Shown one piece after another: positions 15,569 through 23,016 of a stretch of 64,000 nucleotides of DNA. The first letter of the stretch is position 1. The number at the start of each line of letters is the position of its first letter. A model generated the notes under the pieces. That model worked only from the letters and a program-made list of their open reading frames with translations, had not been told where the DNA came from and ran no database searches. The translations under genes were made by a program, and so were the position numbers. The DNA comes from Bacteroidales bacterium (GTDB lineage Bacteria > Bacteroidota > Bacteroidia > Bacteroidales > WCHB1-69): assembly GCA_017454945.1 (NCBI GenBank), contig JAFTCA010000010.1:1-64000 (forward strand). The letters run 5' to 3'.

Positions 15569-17722
15569 ATGAAAAAATCATTTTTAATGTTAGCCTTTAT
15601 GGCTTTATTGCTGCCGGCCACCTTTGCTTCTCAAGGCGAGCCTGATGAAGGTATGTGGCTGCCCATGTTTATCAAAAATTACAACTACGCCACCATGCAA
15701 AAGATGGGGTTGAAGTTGACTGCCGAACAGCTGTACGACATCAACCACTCCTCACTGAAAGACGCTATCGTTCAACTGGGCGACGGCTTCTGCACCGGCG
15801 AGATGGTTTCCAAAGACGGTTTGATGTTCACCAACCACCACTGCGGCTACTCGTCAGTTGTGGAACTCTCGACCGTTGAACACGACTACCTGACCAACGG
15901 CTTTTTTGCCATGAGCAAAGAAGAAGAGCTGCCCGCCAGCTTTAGCGTAAACTTCCTTGAAAGAATGGAAGATGTAACCGCTACCGTTCTCAAGGATGTG
16001 AAAGACGACATGTCGGAAGCCGACAGAGACGCCGCCATCTCTAAAGCTATCAAAGCTTTACAAAAAGAAAACGCTGGTGAGAACAATCGTTACAAAGTAG
16101 TGGTGAAACCCTTCTACGAAGGCAACGAGTACTACATGTTCATCTACACCACCTACATGGATGTTCGTCTGGTGGTTGCTCCTCCGAGCTCCATCGGCAA
16201 ATTCGGTGGTGACACCGACAACTGGATGTGGCCCCGTCACACCGGCGACTTCACCGTATTCCGCATCTACACCGCCCCCGACGGTTCTCCTGCCAAATAC
16301 TCCAAAGACAATGTGCCTTTCCACCCGAAACATTACTTGCCGATTAGCTTAAAAGGTTATGAACAAGGTGATTACACTATGATTTGGGGTTATCCTGGCA
16401 CCACCCAGCGCTTCATGACTTCTTACGAAGTTGAGAACGCCATCAACATCACTGACCCTGCTCTGTACGAGCCACTGGACATCATCCTTCCCGTTATCAA
16501 TGACGCCATGAATGCCGACGACGCCGTTCGTTTGAAATATGCCGACGGTTACGCCATGCTAGCCAACACTTGGAAAAACCAACACGGTGAAGTTACCAGT
16601 CTGAAGGCTCTGCGCGTAGCTGAGAAGAAAGCCGCACAAGAGAAAGAACTCACCAAATGGATCAACGCCAACAGCGACCGCCAGAAGAAATACGGCAAAT
16701 GCCTCTCTGAAATTGAAGCCGTTTGCAAAGCCATCGACGGCAATGCCTACAAGGCCTATATGAATGTTAACCTGAGCATTTACGCTTCAGCTACGCTGCA
16801 AACCGCTTTCCGTCTCAGTGGCAAAGCCAAATTCGAAAAAGGACAGAAGCCCTTCACCGAAGAGCAAATCAACAACTATCTGAAGATGTACGAAGGCTTG
16901 TACGGCGACAAGGATGTCAACACCGAAATCAAGATCATCATGGCCACCATGGATGTATGGAACTCTGTTCCCGCCGACAAGCGTCCTGCCATTCAAGCTA
17001 TGCTCGCCAAGAACTTCAAAGGCAGCAAAGCCAACTTTAAGAACGCCTTGGCCAACTCTATCTTCATCTCGAAAGAAAACTTTGAGAAATATCTGAGAAA
17101 ACCTTCTGTAAAGGCTTTCGCCAATGACCCCGTTACCCTTTACAAAGACTGTCTGATTTCTGTTGTTCTGCAGAACCAAGCCGCCATGGCCGACATGGAC
17201 AAACTCGATGTTCCACGCCGCACTTACCTGGCTGCCCTCAAAGAGATGAACGGCAACACCCCCATGTATCCTGATGCCAACAGCACCATGCGTACCACCT
17301 TCGGTACCGTTTGCGACTACTATCCCGCTGATGGTGTACATTACAACTACTTCACCACCACCAACGGCATCCTGCAAAAAGAGAAACCTGGCGATCCCGA
17401 ATTCGACGTACCTGCCAGATTGAAACAACTCATCCTCAACAAGGACTTTGGCCAATATGCCGACAAAGACGGCTCACTGCACGTTTGCTTCCTGTCGAAC
17501 AACGACATCACCGGTGGTAACAGCGGTAGCCCCATCATGAACGCCAAGGGCGAACTTATCGGTCTGGCCTTCGACGGCAACTGGGAAGCCCTGAGTAGCG
17601 ACATCGTCTTCAACACCGAGCTGCAACGCTGCATCAACGTTGACGCCCGTTACGTACTCTTCGTCATCGACAAGTTCGGCGGCGCTGGCTACCTGTTAGA
17701 CGAAATGGACATTGTAAAATAA
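15569..17722 (+). CDS. dpp7: S46 family dipeptidyl-peptidase, DPP7-like
   Basis: A 717-residue periplasmic serine dipeptidyl-peptidase with a signal peptide (first 20 residues). The chymotrypsin-type catalytic residues are the histidine in TNHHCGY (88-94) and Ser652 in GGNSGSPIM. In this family the residue 18 positions after the serine decides specificity: Arg in DPP11 (acidic P1), Gly in DPP7 (hydrophobic P1). Here it is Gly670, so a DPP7-like preference is inferred. The enzyme releases dipeptides from oligopeptides in asaccharolytic Bacteroidota. A TrmH-type gene follows after six bases. Confidence 0.93.
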   Translation: MKKSFLMLAFMALLLPATFASQGEPDEGMWLPMFIKNYNYATMQKMGLKLTAEQLYDINHSSLKDAIVQLGDGFCTGEMVSKDGLMFTNHHCGYSSVVELSTVEHDYLTNGFFAMSKEEELPASFSVNFLERMEDVTATVLKDVKDDMSEADRDAAISKAIKALQKENAGENNRYKVVVKPFYEGNEYYMFIYTTYMDVRLVVAPPSSIGKFGGDTDNWMWPRHTGDFTVFRIYTAPDGSPAKYSKDNVPFHPKHYLPISLKGYEQGDYTMIWGYPGTTQRFMTSYEVENAINITDPALYEPLDIILPVINDAMNADDAVRLKYADGYAMLANTWKNQHGEVTSLKALRVAEKKAAQEKELTKWINANSDRQKKYGKCLSEIEAVCKAIDGNAYKAYMNVNLSIYASATLQTAFRLSGKAKFEKGQKPFTEEQINNYLKMYEGLYGDKDVNTEIKIIMATMDVWNSVPADKRPAIQAMLAKNFKGSKANFKNALANSIFISKENFEKYLRKPSVKAFANDPVTLYKDCLISVVLQNQAAMADMDKLDVPRRTYLAALKEMNGNTPMYPDANSTMRTTFGTVCDYYPADGVHYNYFTTTNGILQKEKPGDPEFDVPARLKQLILNKDFGQYADKDGSLHVCFLSNNDITGGNSGSPIMNAKGELIGLAFDGNWEALSSDIVFNTELQRCINVDARYVLFVIDKFGGAGYLLDEMDIVK

Positions 17723-17728
17723 ACTGTT

Positions 17729-18475
17729 TTGGAAAAAGCCAAAATATCATTTTTACGACAACTTCATCAGAAAAAGTTCCGCTCTGAGAGCGGACTTTTT
17801 CTGGTTGAGGGGGTCAAGTCGGTGCTGGAGACGTTGCGCTCCGACTGGGATGTGCAGGAAGTGCTGCTCACCGACAAAATGCGCCCCGCTCTGGACGGCC
17901 TTACCCTCAGCTGCACAGTCAGCGTTGTCACAGACAAAGAGATGGAGCGCATCAGCATGCTCACCACGCCCCCCGAAATCATGGCATTGGTAGCACGCAA
18001 GACATTCATAGCCAGCGACCTCCGCGATGACCAGTCCCTGCTCGTTCTGGACGACATTCGCGACCCTGGCAACCTGGGCACCATTATCCGCACAGCCGAC
18101 TGGTTTGGTTTTGAGCAGATTTTGTGCTCACCCACCTGCGTAGAACTCACAAACCCCAAGGTGATACAGGCCACCATGGGCTCTTTTTTGCGAATGAGGG
18201 TTGTCTATGAAGAGCTGCCCACCATCTTAAAGCAACGGCAGTCACAATCGACCATTTACGGCACCTTCATGGAAGGCGTGCCCGTGCAACAGATAGACTT
18301 CAAGGGCAACGACACCCTCATTATTGGCAACGAAGCCAACGGCATCTCAGACGCGCTGAAGCCCTTTATTCAACAAAAAATCAGCATTCCCACCTACGCT
18401 GTCGGCCGCGACAAGGCCGAATCGCTCAATGCCTCTATCGCAACAGCGATTGTGCTGTACGAGTTTAAGAGATGA
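17729..18475 (+). CDS. TrmH-family (SpoU) RNA 2'-O-methyltransferase
   Basis: A 248-residue methyltransferase of the SpoU/TrmH class. A short substrate-binding N-terminal domain (FLVEGVKSVLE) is followed by the trefoil-knot SAM domain with DDIRDPGNLGTIIRTADWFG, LIIGNEANGIS and the C-terminal ESLNASIATAIVLYE. It methylates a ribose in rRNA or tRNA; the site is not evident. Translation probably starts at TTG 17729, because no ATG lies before the conserved N-terminus. It is six bases after the S46 stop, so coupled to it. Confidence 0.9.
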   Translation: MEKAKISFLRQLHQKKFRSESGLFLVEGVKSVLETLRSDWDVQEVLLTDKMRPALDGLTLSCTVSVVTDKEMERISMLTTPPEIMALVARKTFIASDLRDDQSLLVLDDIRDPGNLGTIIRTADWFGFEQILCSPTCVELTNPKVIQATMGSFLRMRVVYEELPTILKQRQSQSTIYGTFMEGVPVQQIDFKGNDTLIIGNEANGISDALKPFIQQKISIPTYAVGRDKAESLNASIATAIVLYEFKR

Positions 18476-18519
18476 GAGATGTGAGATGAGAACGGAGAAC
18501 TGAAAAGTGAAAACTGTAG

Positions 18520-18545
18520 AGACGGGGCGTGCCCCGTCTTTTTTT
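18520..18545 (+). terminator. Rho-independent terminator
   Basis: AGACGGGGC-GT-GCCCCGTCT followed by seven T. It ends the S46-TrmH transcript. Compared with the palindrome at 15472-15491 the stem shows a C-G to G-C compensatory swap. Confidence 0.85.
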
Positions 18546-18573
18546 GAATTTTGAATTCTGAATTTTGAATTTC

Positions 18574-18601
18574 GTAGAGACGGGGCGCGCCCCGCTTCTA
18601 C
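18574..18601. terminator. Second intergenic palindrome
   Basis: Arms GTAGA (18574-18578) and TCTAC (18597-18601) around the perfect core GGGGCGCGCCCC (18582-18593), with a slight asymmetry between. It abuts the end of the converging phosphorylase gene and probably terminates it. Confidence 0.6.
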
Positions 18602-18602
18602 A

Positions 18603-19472
18603 TTAGATATTCACCACACGTTCCAGTACAGTCTCAATCAGCCGTACCACATGTGGTTTGTAATCACTGGAGAAGGTTTTAGCCACGCGGTTGGCAATAG
18701 CCACACAGACGGTCAGTGTGCGGTGACCGAGTGCTTTGCCCATACCGTAGATGGCGGAGCATTCCATCTCTAAGTTGGTGATTTTCTTTCCGTTATAGCT
18801 AAACTGCTCGATTTTTTCATTCAAGTCGGGATACTTCAGGTTGAGGCGTATATGACGACCTTGGGGACCGAAGAAGCCCGGGGCGCTGGCGGTAATACCT
18901 TGCGTCATGTCGTAGGCGATAGTGTCGAGCAAATGCGGGTCGGCGGGCACGCAGTACGGATAAGGCAACTTCTCGTTCCAGCCCGTAGCTTTAACGAATG
19001 ATTTCACCAACTTCTCATCAGAGATGCCATCATGCTCGTAGAAATTGAGCAGTCCGTCGAAGCCGAAGCCGTAAGCCGATGCCACGAACGAGTTGACCTC
19101 AATCTCGGGCTGCAAAGCCCCACAAGTACCTATACGAATAATATTCAGCGACTTATGCTCTTTTTTAACTTCACGTTTTTTCAAATCGATATTGGCAAGG
19201 GCGTCCAACTCGGTCATCACAATGTCGATATTGTCGGTACCCATACCCGACGAGAGCACGGTGATAGGCTTGCCTTTCAGTGTTCCCGTATGCGTAGTCA
19301 ACTCGCGGTTATGTCGTTTAATGTCAATGGTATCGAAATAGTGGGAGATAATCTCCACACGACCCGGGTCGCCCACCACAATGATGGTGTCAGCGATCTC
19401 TTCGGGGAAAAGGTTCAGGTGGTAAATCTGGCCACCAGGTTGCAGTACAAGTTCGGATTCTTTTATTTTCAT
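18603..19472 (-). CDS. Nucleoside phosphorylase (uridine phosphorylase-like)
   Basis: A 289-residue member of the PNP/UDP phosphorylase family. It has the phosphate-binding VVGDPGRVE, the IRIGTCGALQ block and the C-terminal NLEMECSAIYGMG with the substrate-binding Met-Glu pair. It splits a nucleoside with phosphate into base and pentose-1-phosphate, in nucleoside salvage. Uridine is the most likely substrate by family resemblance; purine nucleosides cannot be excluded. Confidence 0.88.
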   Translation of the reverse strand: MKIKESELVLQPGGQIYHLNLFPEEIADTIIVVGDPGRVEIISHYFDTIDIKRHNRELTTHTGTLKGKPITVLSSGMGTDNIDIVMTELDALANIDLKKREVKKEHKSLNIIRIGTCGALQPEIEVNSFVASAYGFGFDGLLNFYEHDGISDEKLVKSFVKATGWNEKLPYPYCVPADPHLLDTIAYDMTQGITASAPGFFGPQGRHIRLNLKYPDLNEKIEQFSYNGKKITNLEMECSAIYGMGKALGHRTLTVCVAIANRVAKTFSSDYKPHVVRLIETVLERVVNI

Positions 19473-19550
19473 GGGGAAGGAATTTTTTATTGGTGATATG
19501 CTGATTATTTGATTGTTGAAGTGAATAGTGAATAGTGAGAAGTGAAGAAT

Positions 19551-19598
19551 TATGGAGTTATGGAATTATGGAGTTATGGAATTATGGAGTTATGGATT
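19551..19598. repeat. 16-base tandem repeat (3 copies)
   Basis: Three units of TATGGAGTTATGGAAT (19551-19566, 19567-19582, 19583-19598, the last ending TT), each itself two 8-base halves. GAATTTTGAATTCTGAATTC low-complexity sequence and TTTGTTCTTTGTTCTT follow to about 19650. It is non-coding and lies between two minus-strand genes. Confidence 0.8.
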
Positions 19599-19648
19599 TT
19601 TGAATTTTGAATTCTGAATTCTGAATTTTATTTGTTCTTTGTTCTTAA

Positions 19649-20092
19649 TTATGAATTGAATATTGTTTCAAAGTTCATAATAGCTTTTCGGTACGCTTCG
19701 TCCACGGGCTTCGTTGTTCCTGTTTGGCGGTCGATGCTTACCAACACACTGTGGCACACTGTTTTAACATCACCACTATGGGTATCGCGCAGTTGCTGAA
19801 TCATCTTGAAACTCTTGTTGCCCATAGCATACACCTTCGATTCGCAGCGGATGGAATCGTGTATCCCGATGGGTTTCAGGAAGTCGAGTTCCACATGTGC
19901 CAGCACAAGGTCGAGGGTGGTCCAGTCAATTTGTTGGTTAAAGACATGCTCGAAATAGGCACTGCGGCCACAGTCAAAATAGTTGCACTGCACGCCGTTG
20001 TTCACATGTGCAAACGGGTCCAAATCGCTCATTCTGATTTGTATGGGCGCTGAAAAGTTGAAGCTGTCCGCATTTTCAACATCTATCGTCAT
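19649..20092 (-). CDS. Acyl-CoA/acyl-ACP thioesterase, hotdog fold (4HBT family)
   Basis: A 147-residue single hotdog domain. The motif RMSDLDPFAHVNNGVQCNYF carries the family's catalytic aspartate and the HVNN turn. It resembles YbgC/FadM-type thioesterases that hydrolyse acyl-CoA or acyl-ACP thioesters; the chain length is not evident. It lies 21 bases after ffh on the same strand and is probably cotranscribed with it. Confidence 0.88.
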   Translation of the reverse strand: MTIDVENADSFNFSAPIQIRMSDLDPFAHVNNGVQCNYFDCGRSAYFEHVFNQQIDWTTLDLVLAHVELDFLKPIGIHDSIRCESKVYAMGNKSFKMIQQLRDTHSGDVKTVCHSVLVSIDRQTGTTKPVDEAYRKAIMNFETIFNS

Positions 20093-20113
20093 CTAGTTCA
20101 ATATTTAGTATTT

Positions 20114-21448
20114 TTATCGGCGACCACGGGCACTGAGGGCGCGCATCAAGTTCTGTCCCTTACCGTTTTTCACCATCTTCATCACCTTGCTGATCTCCTC
20201 AAACTGCTTGATAAGACGGTTTACCTCTTGTATATCGCGGCCACTGCCGGCGGCGATACGGCGGCGACGGCTGCCATTGAGTAGCGCAGGGTTGGCACGT
20301 TCGGCAGGCGTCATTGAACGGATGATGGCCTCGGTGCCCTTGAAGGCGTTGTCGTCAATATCCATATCCTTGATAGCCTTGCCCATACCGGGAATCATGC
20401 CCATGAGGTCCTTCACATTGCCCATCTTCTTGATTTGCTGTATCTGGCTGAGGAAGTCGTTGAAGTCGAACTGGTTCTTAGCCAGCTTCTTCTGCAACTT
20501 GGCGGCCTCCTCTTCGTCGAACTGCATCTGCGCCTTCTCCACAAACGAACGGATATCGCCCATGCCGAGGATACGCTCTGCCATACGGTCGGGATGGAAG
20601 ACATCCAAGGCCTCCATCTTCTCGCCCACACCGACAAACTTGATAGGCTTGTTCACCACCGACTTGATAGTCAGCGCGGCACCACCGCGGGTGTCGCCAT
20701 CGAGTTTGGTGAGGATCACACCGTCGAAGTCGAGTTTGTCGTTAAATGCCTTAGCGGTATTCACGGCATCCTGACCAGTCATGGCATCCACCACGAACAG
20801 AATCTCGTGCGGGTTGACGGCATCTTTGATGCGGCCAATCTCGTCCATCATCTCCTCATCCACAGCCAGACGGCCGGCGGTATCTATAATCACCACATTG
20901 TGGCCCCACTCTTTAGCGTGAGCCACGGCCTTCTTGGCAATATCAACTGGATTTTTGGAACCTTCTTCGGCATAGACATCCACGCCAATCTGCTCGCCCA
21001 GCACTTTCAACTGGTCGATAGCGGCGGGACGGTACACGTCGCCAGCCACCAGCAACGGCTTCTTGCCCTTGCGGGTTTTGAGGAAGTTGGCCAGTTTGGC
21101 GGCGTGGGTGGTTTTACCCGAACCTTGCAGACCAGCCATCAGGATGATGGAAGGAGTGGCTTTGAGGTTTAGCTCTTCGGCCGTGCCACCCATCAACTGA
21201 ATCAGTTCGTCGTAAGTGATTTTCACCATCAACTGGCTGGGCGATACAGCTTTAAGCACATTCATACCGAGTGCTTTCTGCTTTATATCGTCGGTAAAAT
21301 CCTTGGCTATCTTATAGCTGACATCCGCGTCCAAAAGGGCCTTCCGCACCTCTTTCATCGTTTCAGCCACATTGATCTCAGTAATGTAGCCTTGACCTTT
21401 CAATATCTTAAACGCCCTTTCTAATCTGTCACTTAAACTTTCAAACAT
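20114..21448 (-). CDS. ffh: Signal recognition particle protein Ffh
   Basis: A 444-residue SRP GTPase. It has the N domain, the G domain with P-loop GLQGSGKTT, DTAGRL and TKLDGDTRGG, and a methionine-rich M domain from about residue 300 (MGMIPGMG, and the RNA-binding SRRRRIAAGSG). It recruits ribosomes making signal-bearing proteins to the membrane. The SRP RNA gene is not seen in the window. Confidence 0.97.
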   Translation of the reverse strand: MFESLSDRLERAFKILKGQGYITEINVAETMKEVRKALLDADVSYKIAKDFTDDIKQKALGMNVLKAVSPSQLMVKITYDELIQLMGGTAEELNLKATPSIILMAGLQGSGKTTHAAKLANFLKTRKGKKPLLVAGDVYRPAAIDQLKVLGEQIGVDVYAEEGSKNPVDIAKKAVAHAKEWGHNVVIIDTAGRLAVDEEMMDEIGRIKDAVNPHEILFVVDAMTGQDAVNTAKAFNDKLDFDGVILTKLDGDTRGGAALTIKSVVNKPIKFVGVGEKMEALDVFHPDRMAERILGMGDIRSFVEKAQMQFDEEEAAKLQKKLAKNQFDFNDFLSQIQQIKKMGNVKDLMGMIPGMGKAIKDMDIDDNAFKGTEAIIRSMTPAERANPALLNGSRRRRIAAGSGRDIQEVNRLIKQFEEISKVMKMVKNGKGQNLMRALSARGRR

Positions 21449-21487
21449 AATTCTATCAGTTCTTTATTTTTTAATGATAACAAGATG

Positions 21488-21495
21488 CAAAGGTA
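21488..21495 (-). promoter_or_regulatory. -7 promoter element of ffh (TACCTTTG)
   Basis: Exact TAnnTTTG match on the minus strand, 39 bases before the ffh start. Confidence 0.7.
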
Positions 21496-21532
21496 CAAAA
21501 TTTATCGAATTTATCCATTTAAGTCCTGTAAA

Positions 21533-22177
21533 CTATTTTTGAGGGTTTTTATATGCCTCTTCTCTTTCTTTGGGTGAACGATGAACCACTGCGACACCAG
21601 TTAAATCGACATAGACTCCCGTCTCTAAAAAATCTATTATACTTTGAATAATTAAAGAAAGAGCATTGTTCACCTTGTTTAACTCCTTGCCCGTATAATC
21701 AAATTCATCCAATACAACATCCTTATTAGCCACAAACATCCTTTTGATTTTCGATCTTTTTACTACAATTCTCAAATTATACTCGTAATTGAAGTCGTGT
21801 TCAATGTATGTCTTTGCATTAGACGGGTGATTTGAGATAGAAATAGATGCAATCAATATCGTGCCATTAGACCGAAGGATTTCAACAGGTGCATATTCAC
21901 TTGCTCCATGAGAAGGATTTAATCCGATTGCAGTCTTGAGATTTGATAAAAATCCATATATCTGTTCAATATCGGTATAACTTTTTTTTAGTTTTCTTAA
22001 TTTACCTATCGCCTTTTTACGATTTATTTGTATTTTTGCGGCGTCATTTTCGCAAGAAGGTTTATTGGATGAAAGACTCCTCCTTAACAGTTTGCGGGAA
22101 TGATTTTTTTGTTTTCCTTCCCTAATAGAATTCATAAAATCAAAGAAATAACCCTTTGTGTATTTACTTTTTTCCAT
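21533..22177 (-). CDS. Hypothetical protein, AT-rich gene
   Basis: About 214 residues from ATG 22177 (MEKSKYTKG). The frame is open up to 22291, but that extension is compositionally like non-coding DNA. The N-terminus is strongly basic (KNHSRKLLRRSL, NRKKAIGKLRKLKKSY). The middle is beta-alternating (EILRSNGTILIASISIS). I recognise no domain. The gene is visibly AT-richer than its neighbours ffh and the RidA gene, suggesting a later arrival. Its function is unknown. Confidence 0.6.
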   Translation of the reverse strand: MEKSKYTKGYFFDFMNSIREGKQKNHSRKLLRRSLSSNKPSCENDAAKIQINRKKAIGKLRKLKKSYTDIEQIYGFLSNLKTAIGLNPSHGASEYAPVEILRSNGTILIASISISNHPSNAKTYIEHDFNYEYNLRIVVKRSKIKRMFVANKDVVLDEFDYTGKELNKVNNALSLIIQSIIDFLETGVYVDLTGVAVVHRSPKEREEAYKNPQK

Positions 22178-22518
22178 ATTATATAATTGTTTTACAAAAT
22201 ATAAAATCAACTTGCTTATAATTCGCTCACTATTGAATAGACTTACAAAATCGCTGTAAAACCATTTCTTGTATGACAATATGAGATTCACATTGGACTA
22301 AAAGAGACCATTTGCAAACACTGAATCCGTCTGCAAAAATAATATTTTTAAATAATTATTAATATATTTAATTGCAGAAAAGTATAGAGATACACAAATT
22401 TTCATCTTTACAGGGGGATTACGGATACTTGCAAAATTTATTTTGTATTTTTGCCCTTTGCGATAAGAGGCGCCACACCGCCATTTCTGATATTTATTCA
22501 TCTAAAAATAAAAACACT
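22178..22518. other. Divergent AT-rich intergenic region
   Basis: 341 bases between divergent start codons. It contains the -7 element at 22446-22453 for the RidA gene and a near-consensus TATATTTTG for the minus-strand gene. I see no other gene, RNA or repeat. Confidence 0.5.
22446..22453 (+). promoter_or_regulatory. -7 promoter element of the RidA gene (TATTTTTG)
   Basis: Exact TAnnTTTG match, 65 bases before ATG 22519. It lies within an open frame that starts at 22372, so it argues against that longer start. Confidence 0.65.
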
Positions 22519-22893
22519 ATGAAAAAAGTCATCCACAGCGACAAAGCTCCCAAGGCCATTGGACCTTACAGCCAAGCCATCCAGGCAGGCAACATGTTAT
22601 TCATCTCCGGACAGATTCCAGTAAACCCCGAAACCGGCACCATTCCCGAAGGTATTGAAGCCCAGACGGAACAGGTTCTCAAGAATGTGAAGGCCATCTT
22701 GGACGAGGCCGGCTACACCTTTGCCGACGTGGTGAAGACCACCTGCCTGCTGAGCGACATGGCCAACTTCAAACCCATGAACGAAGTGTACGCCAAATAC
22801 TACAGCTCGGAAGCTCCTGCCAGAGCCGCCTTTGCCGTTAAGACGCTACCCATGAACGTATTGGTGGAAATTGAAACTATAGCAGTGAAATAA
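22519..22893 (+). CDS. ridA: RidA family enamine/imine deaminase
   Basis: A 124-residue RidA (YjgF/UK114) protein. It has [10 protein letters not shown], the conserved SGQIP stretch, and the C-terminal [20 protein letters not shown] with the key arginine and glutamate. It hydrolyses reactive 2-aminoacrylate and similar enamines made by PLP enzymes, in the cytosol as a trimer. ATG 22519 (MKKVIHSD) fits the family start; the open upstream frame is not conserved in character and contains the promoter. Confidence 0.95.
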   Translation: MKKVIHSDKAPKAIGPYSQAIQAGNMLFISGQIPVNPETGTIPEGIEAQTEQVLKNVKAILDEAGYTFADVVKTTCLLSDMANFKPMNEVYAKYYSSEAPARAAFAVKTLPMNVLVEIETIAVK

Positions 22894-22960
22894 TTGATAA
22901 TTAACAATTTACAATTGACAATTATAAGGCACAATTCGTAAGATTTTGCTCAATAAGAAT

Positions 22961-22988
22961 GTAGAGGCGCGATTAATCGAGTCTCTAC
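22961..22988. terminator. Imperfect palindrome between converging genes
   Basis: GTAGAG (22961-22966) pairs with CTCTAC (22983-22988) around a CGATTAATCG core, with small asymmetries. A T-rich tail follows on both strands, so it is probably a bidirectional terminator for the RidA and L,D-transpeptidase genes. Confidence 0.6.
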
Positions 22989-23016
22989 ATTTGTTTTAAG
23001 CCATACAGATACTCTA

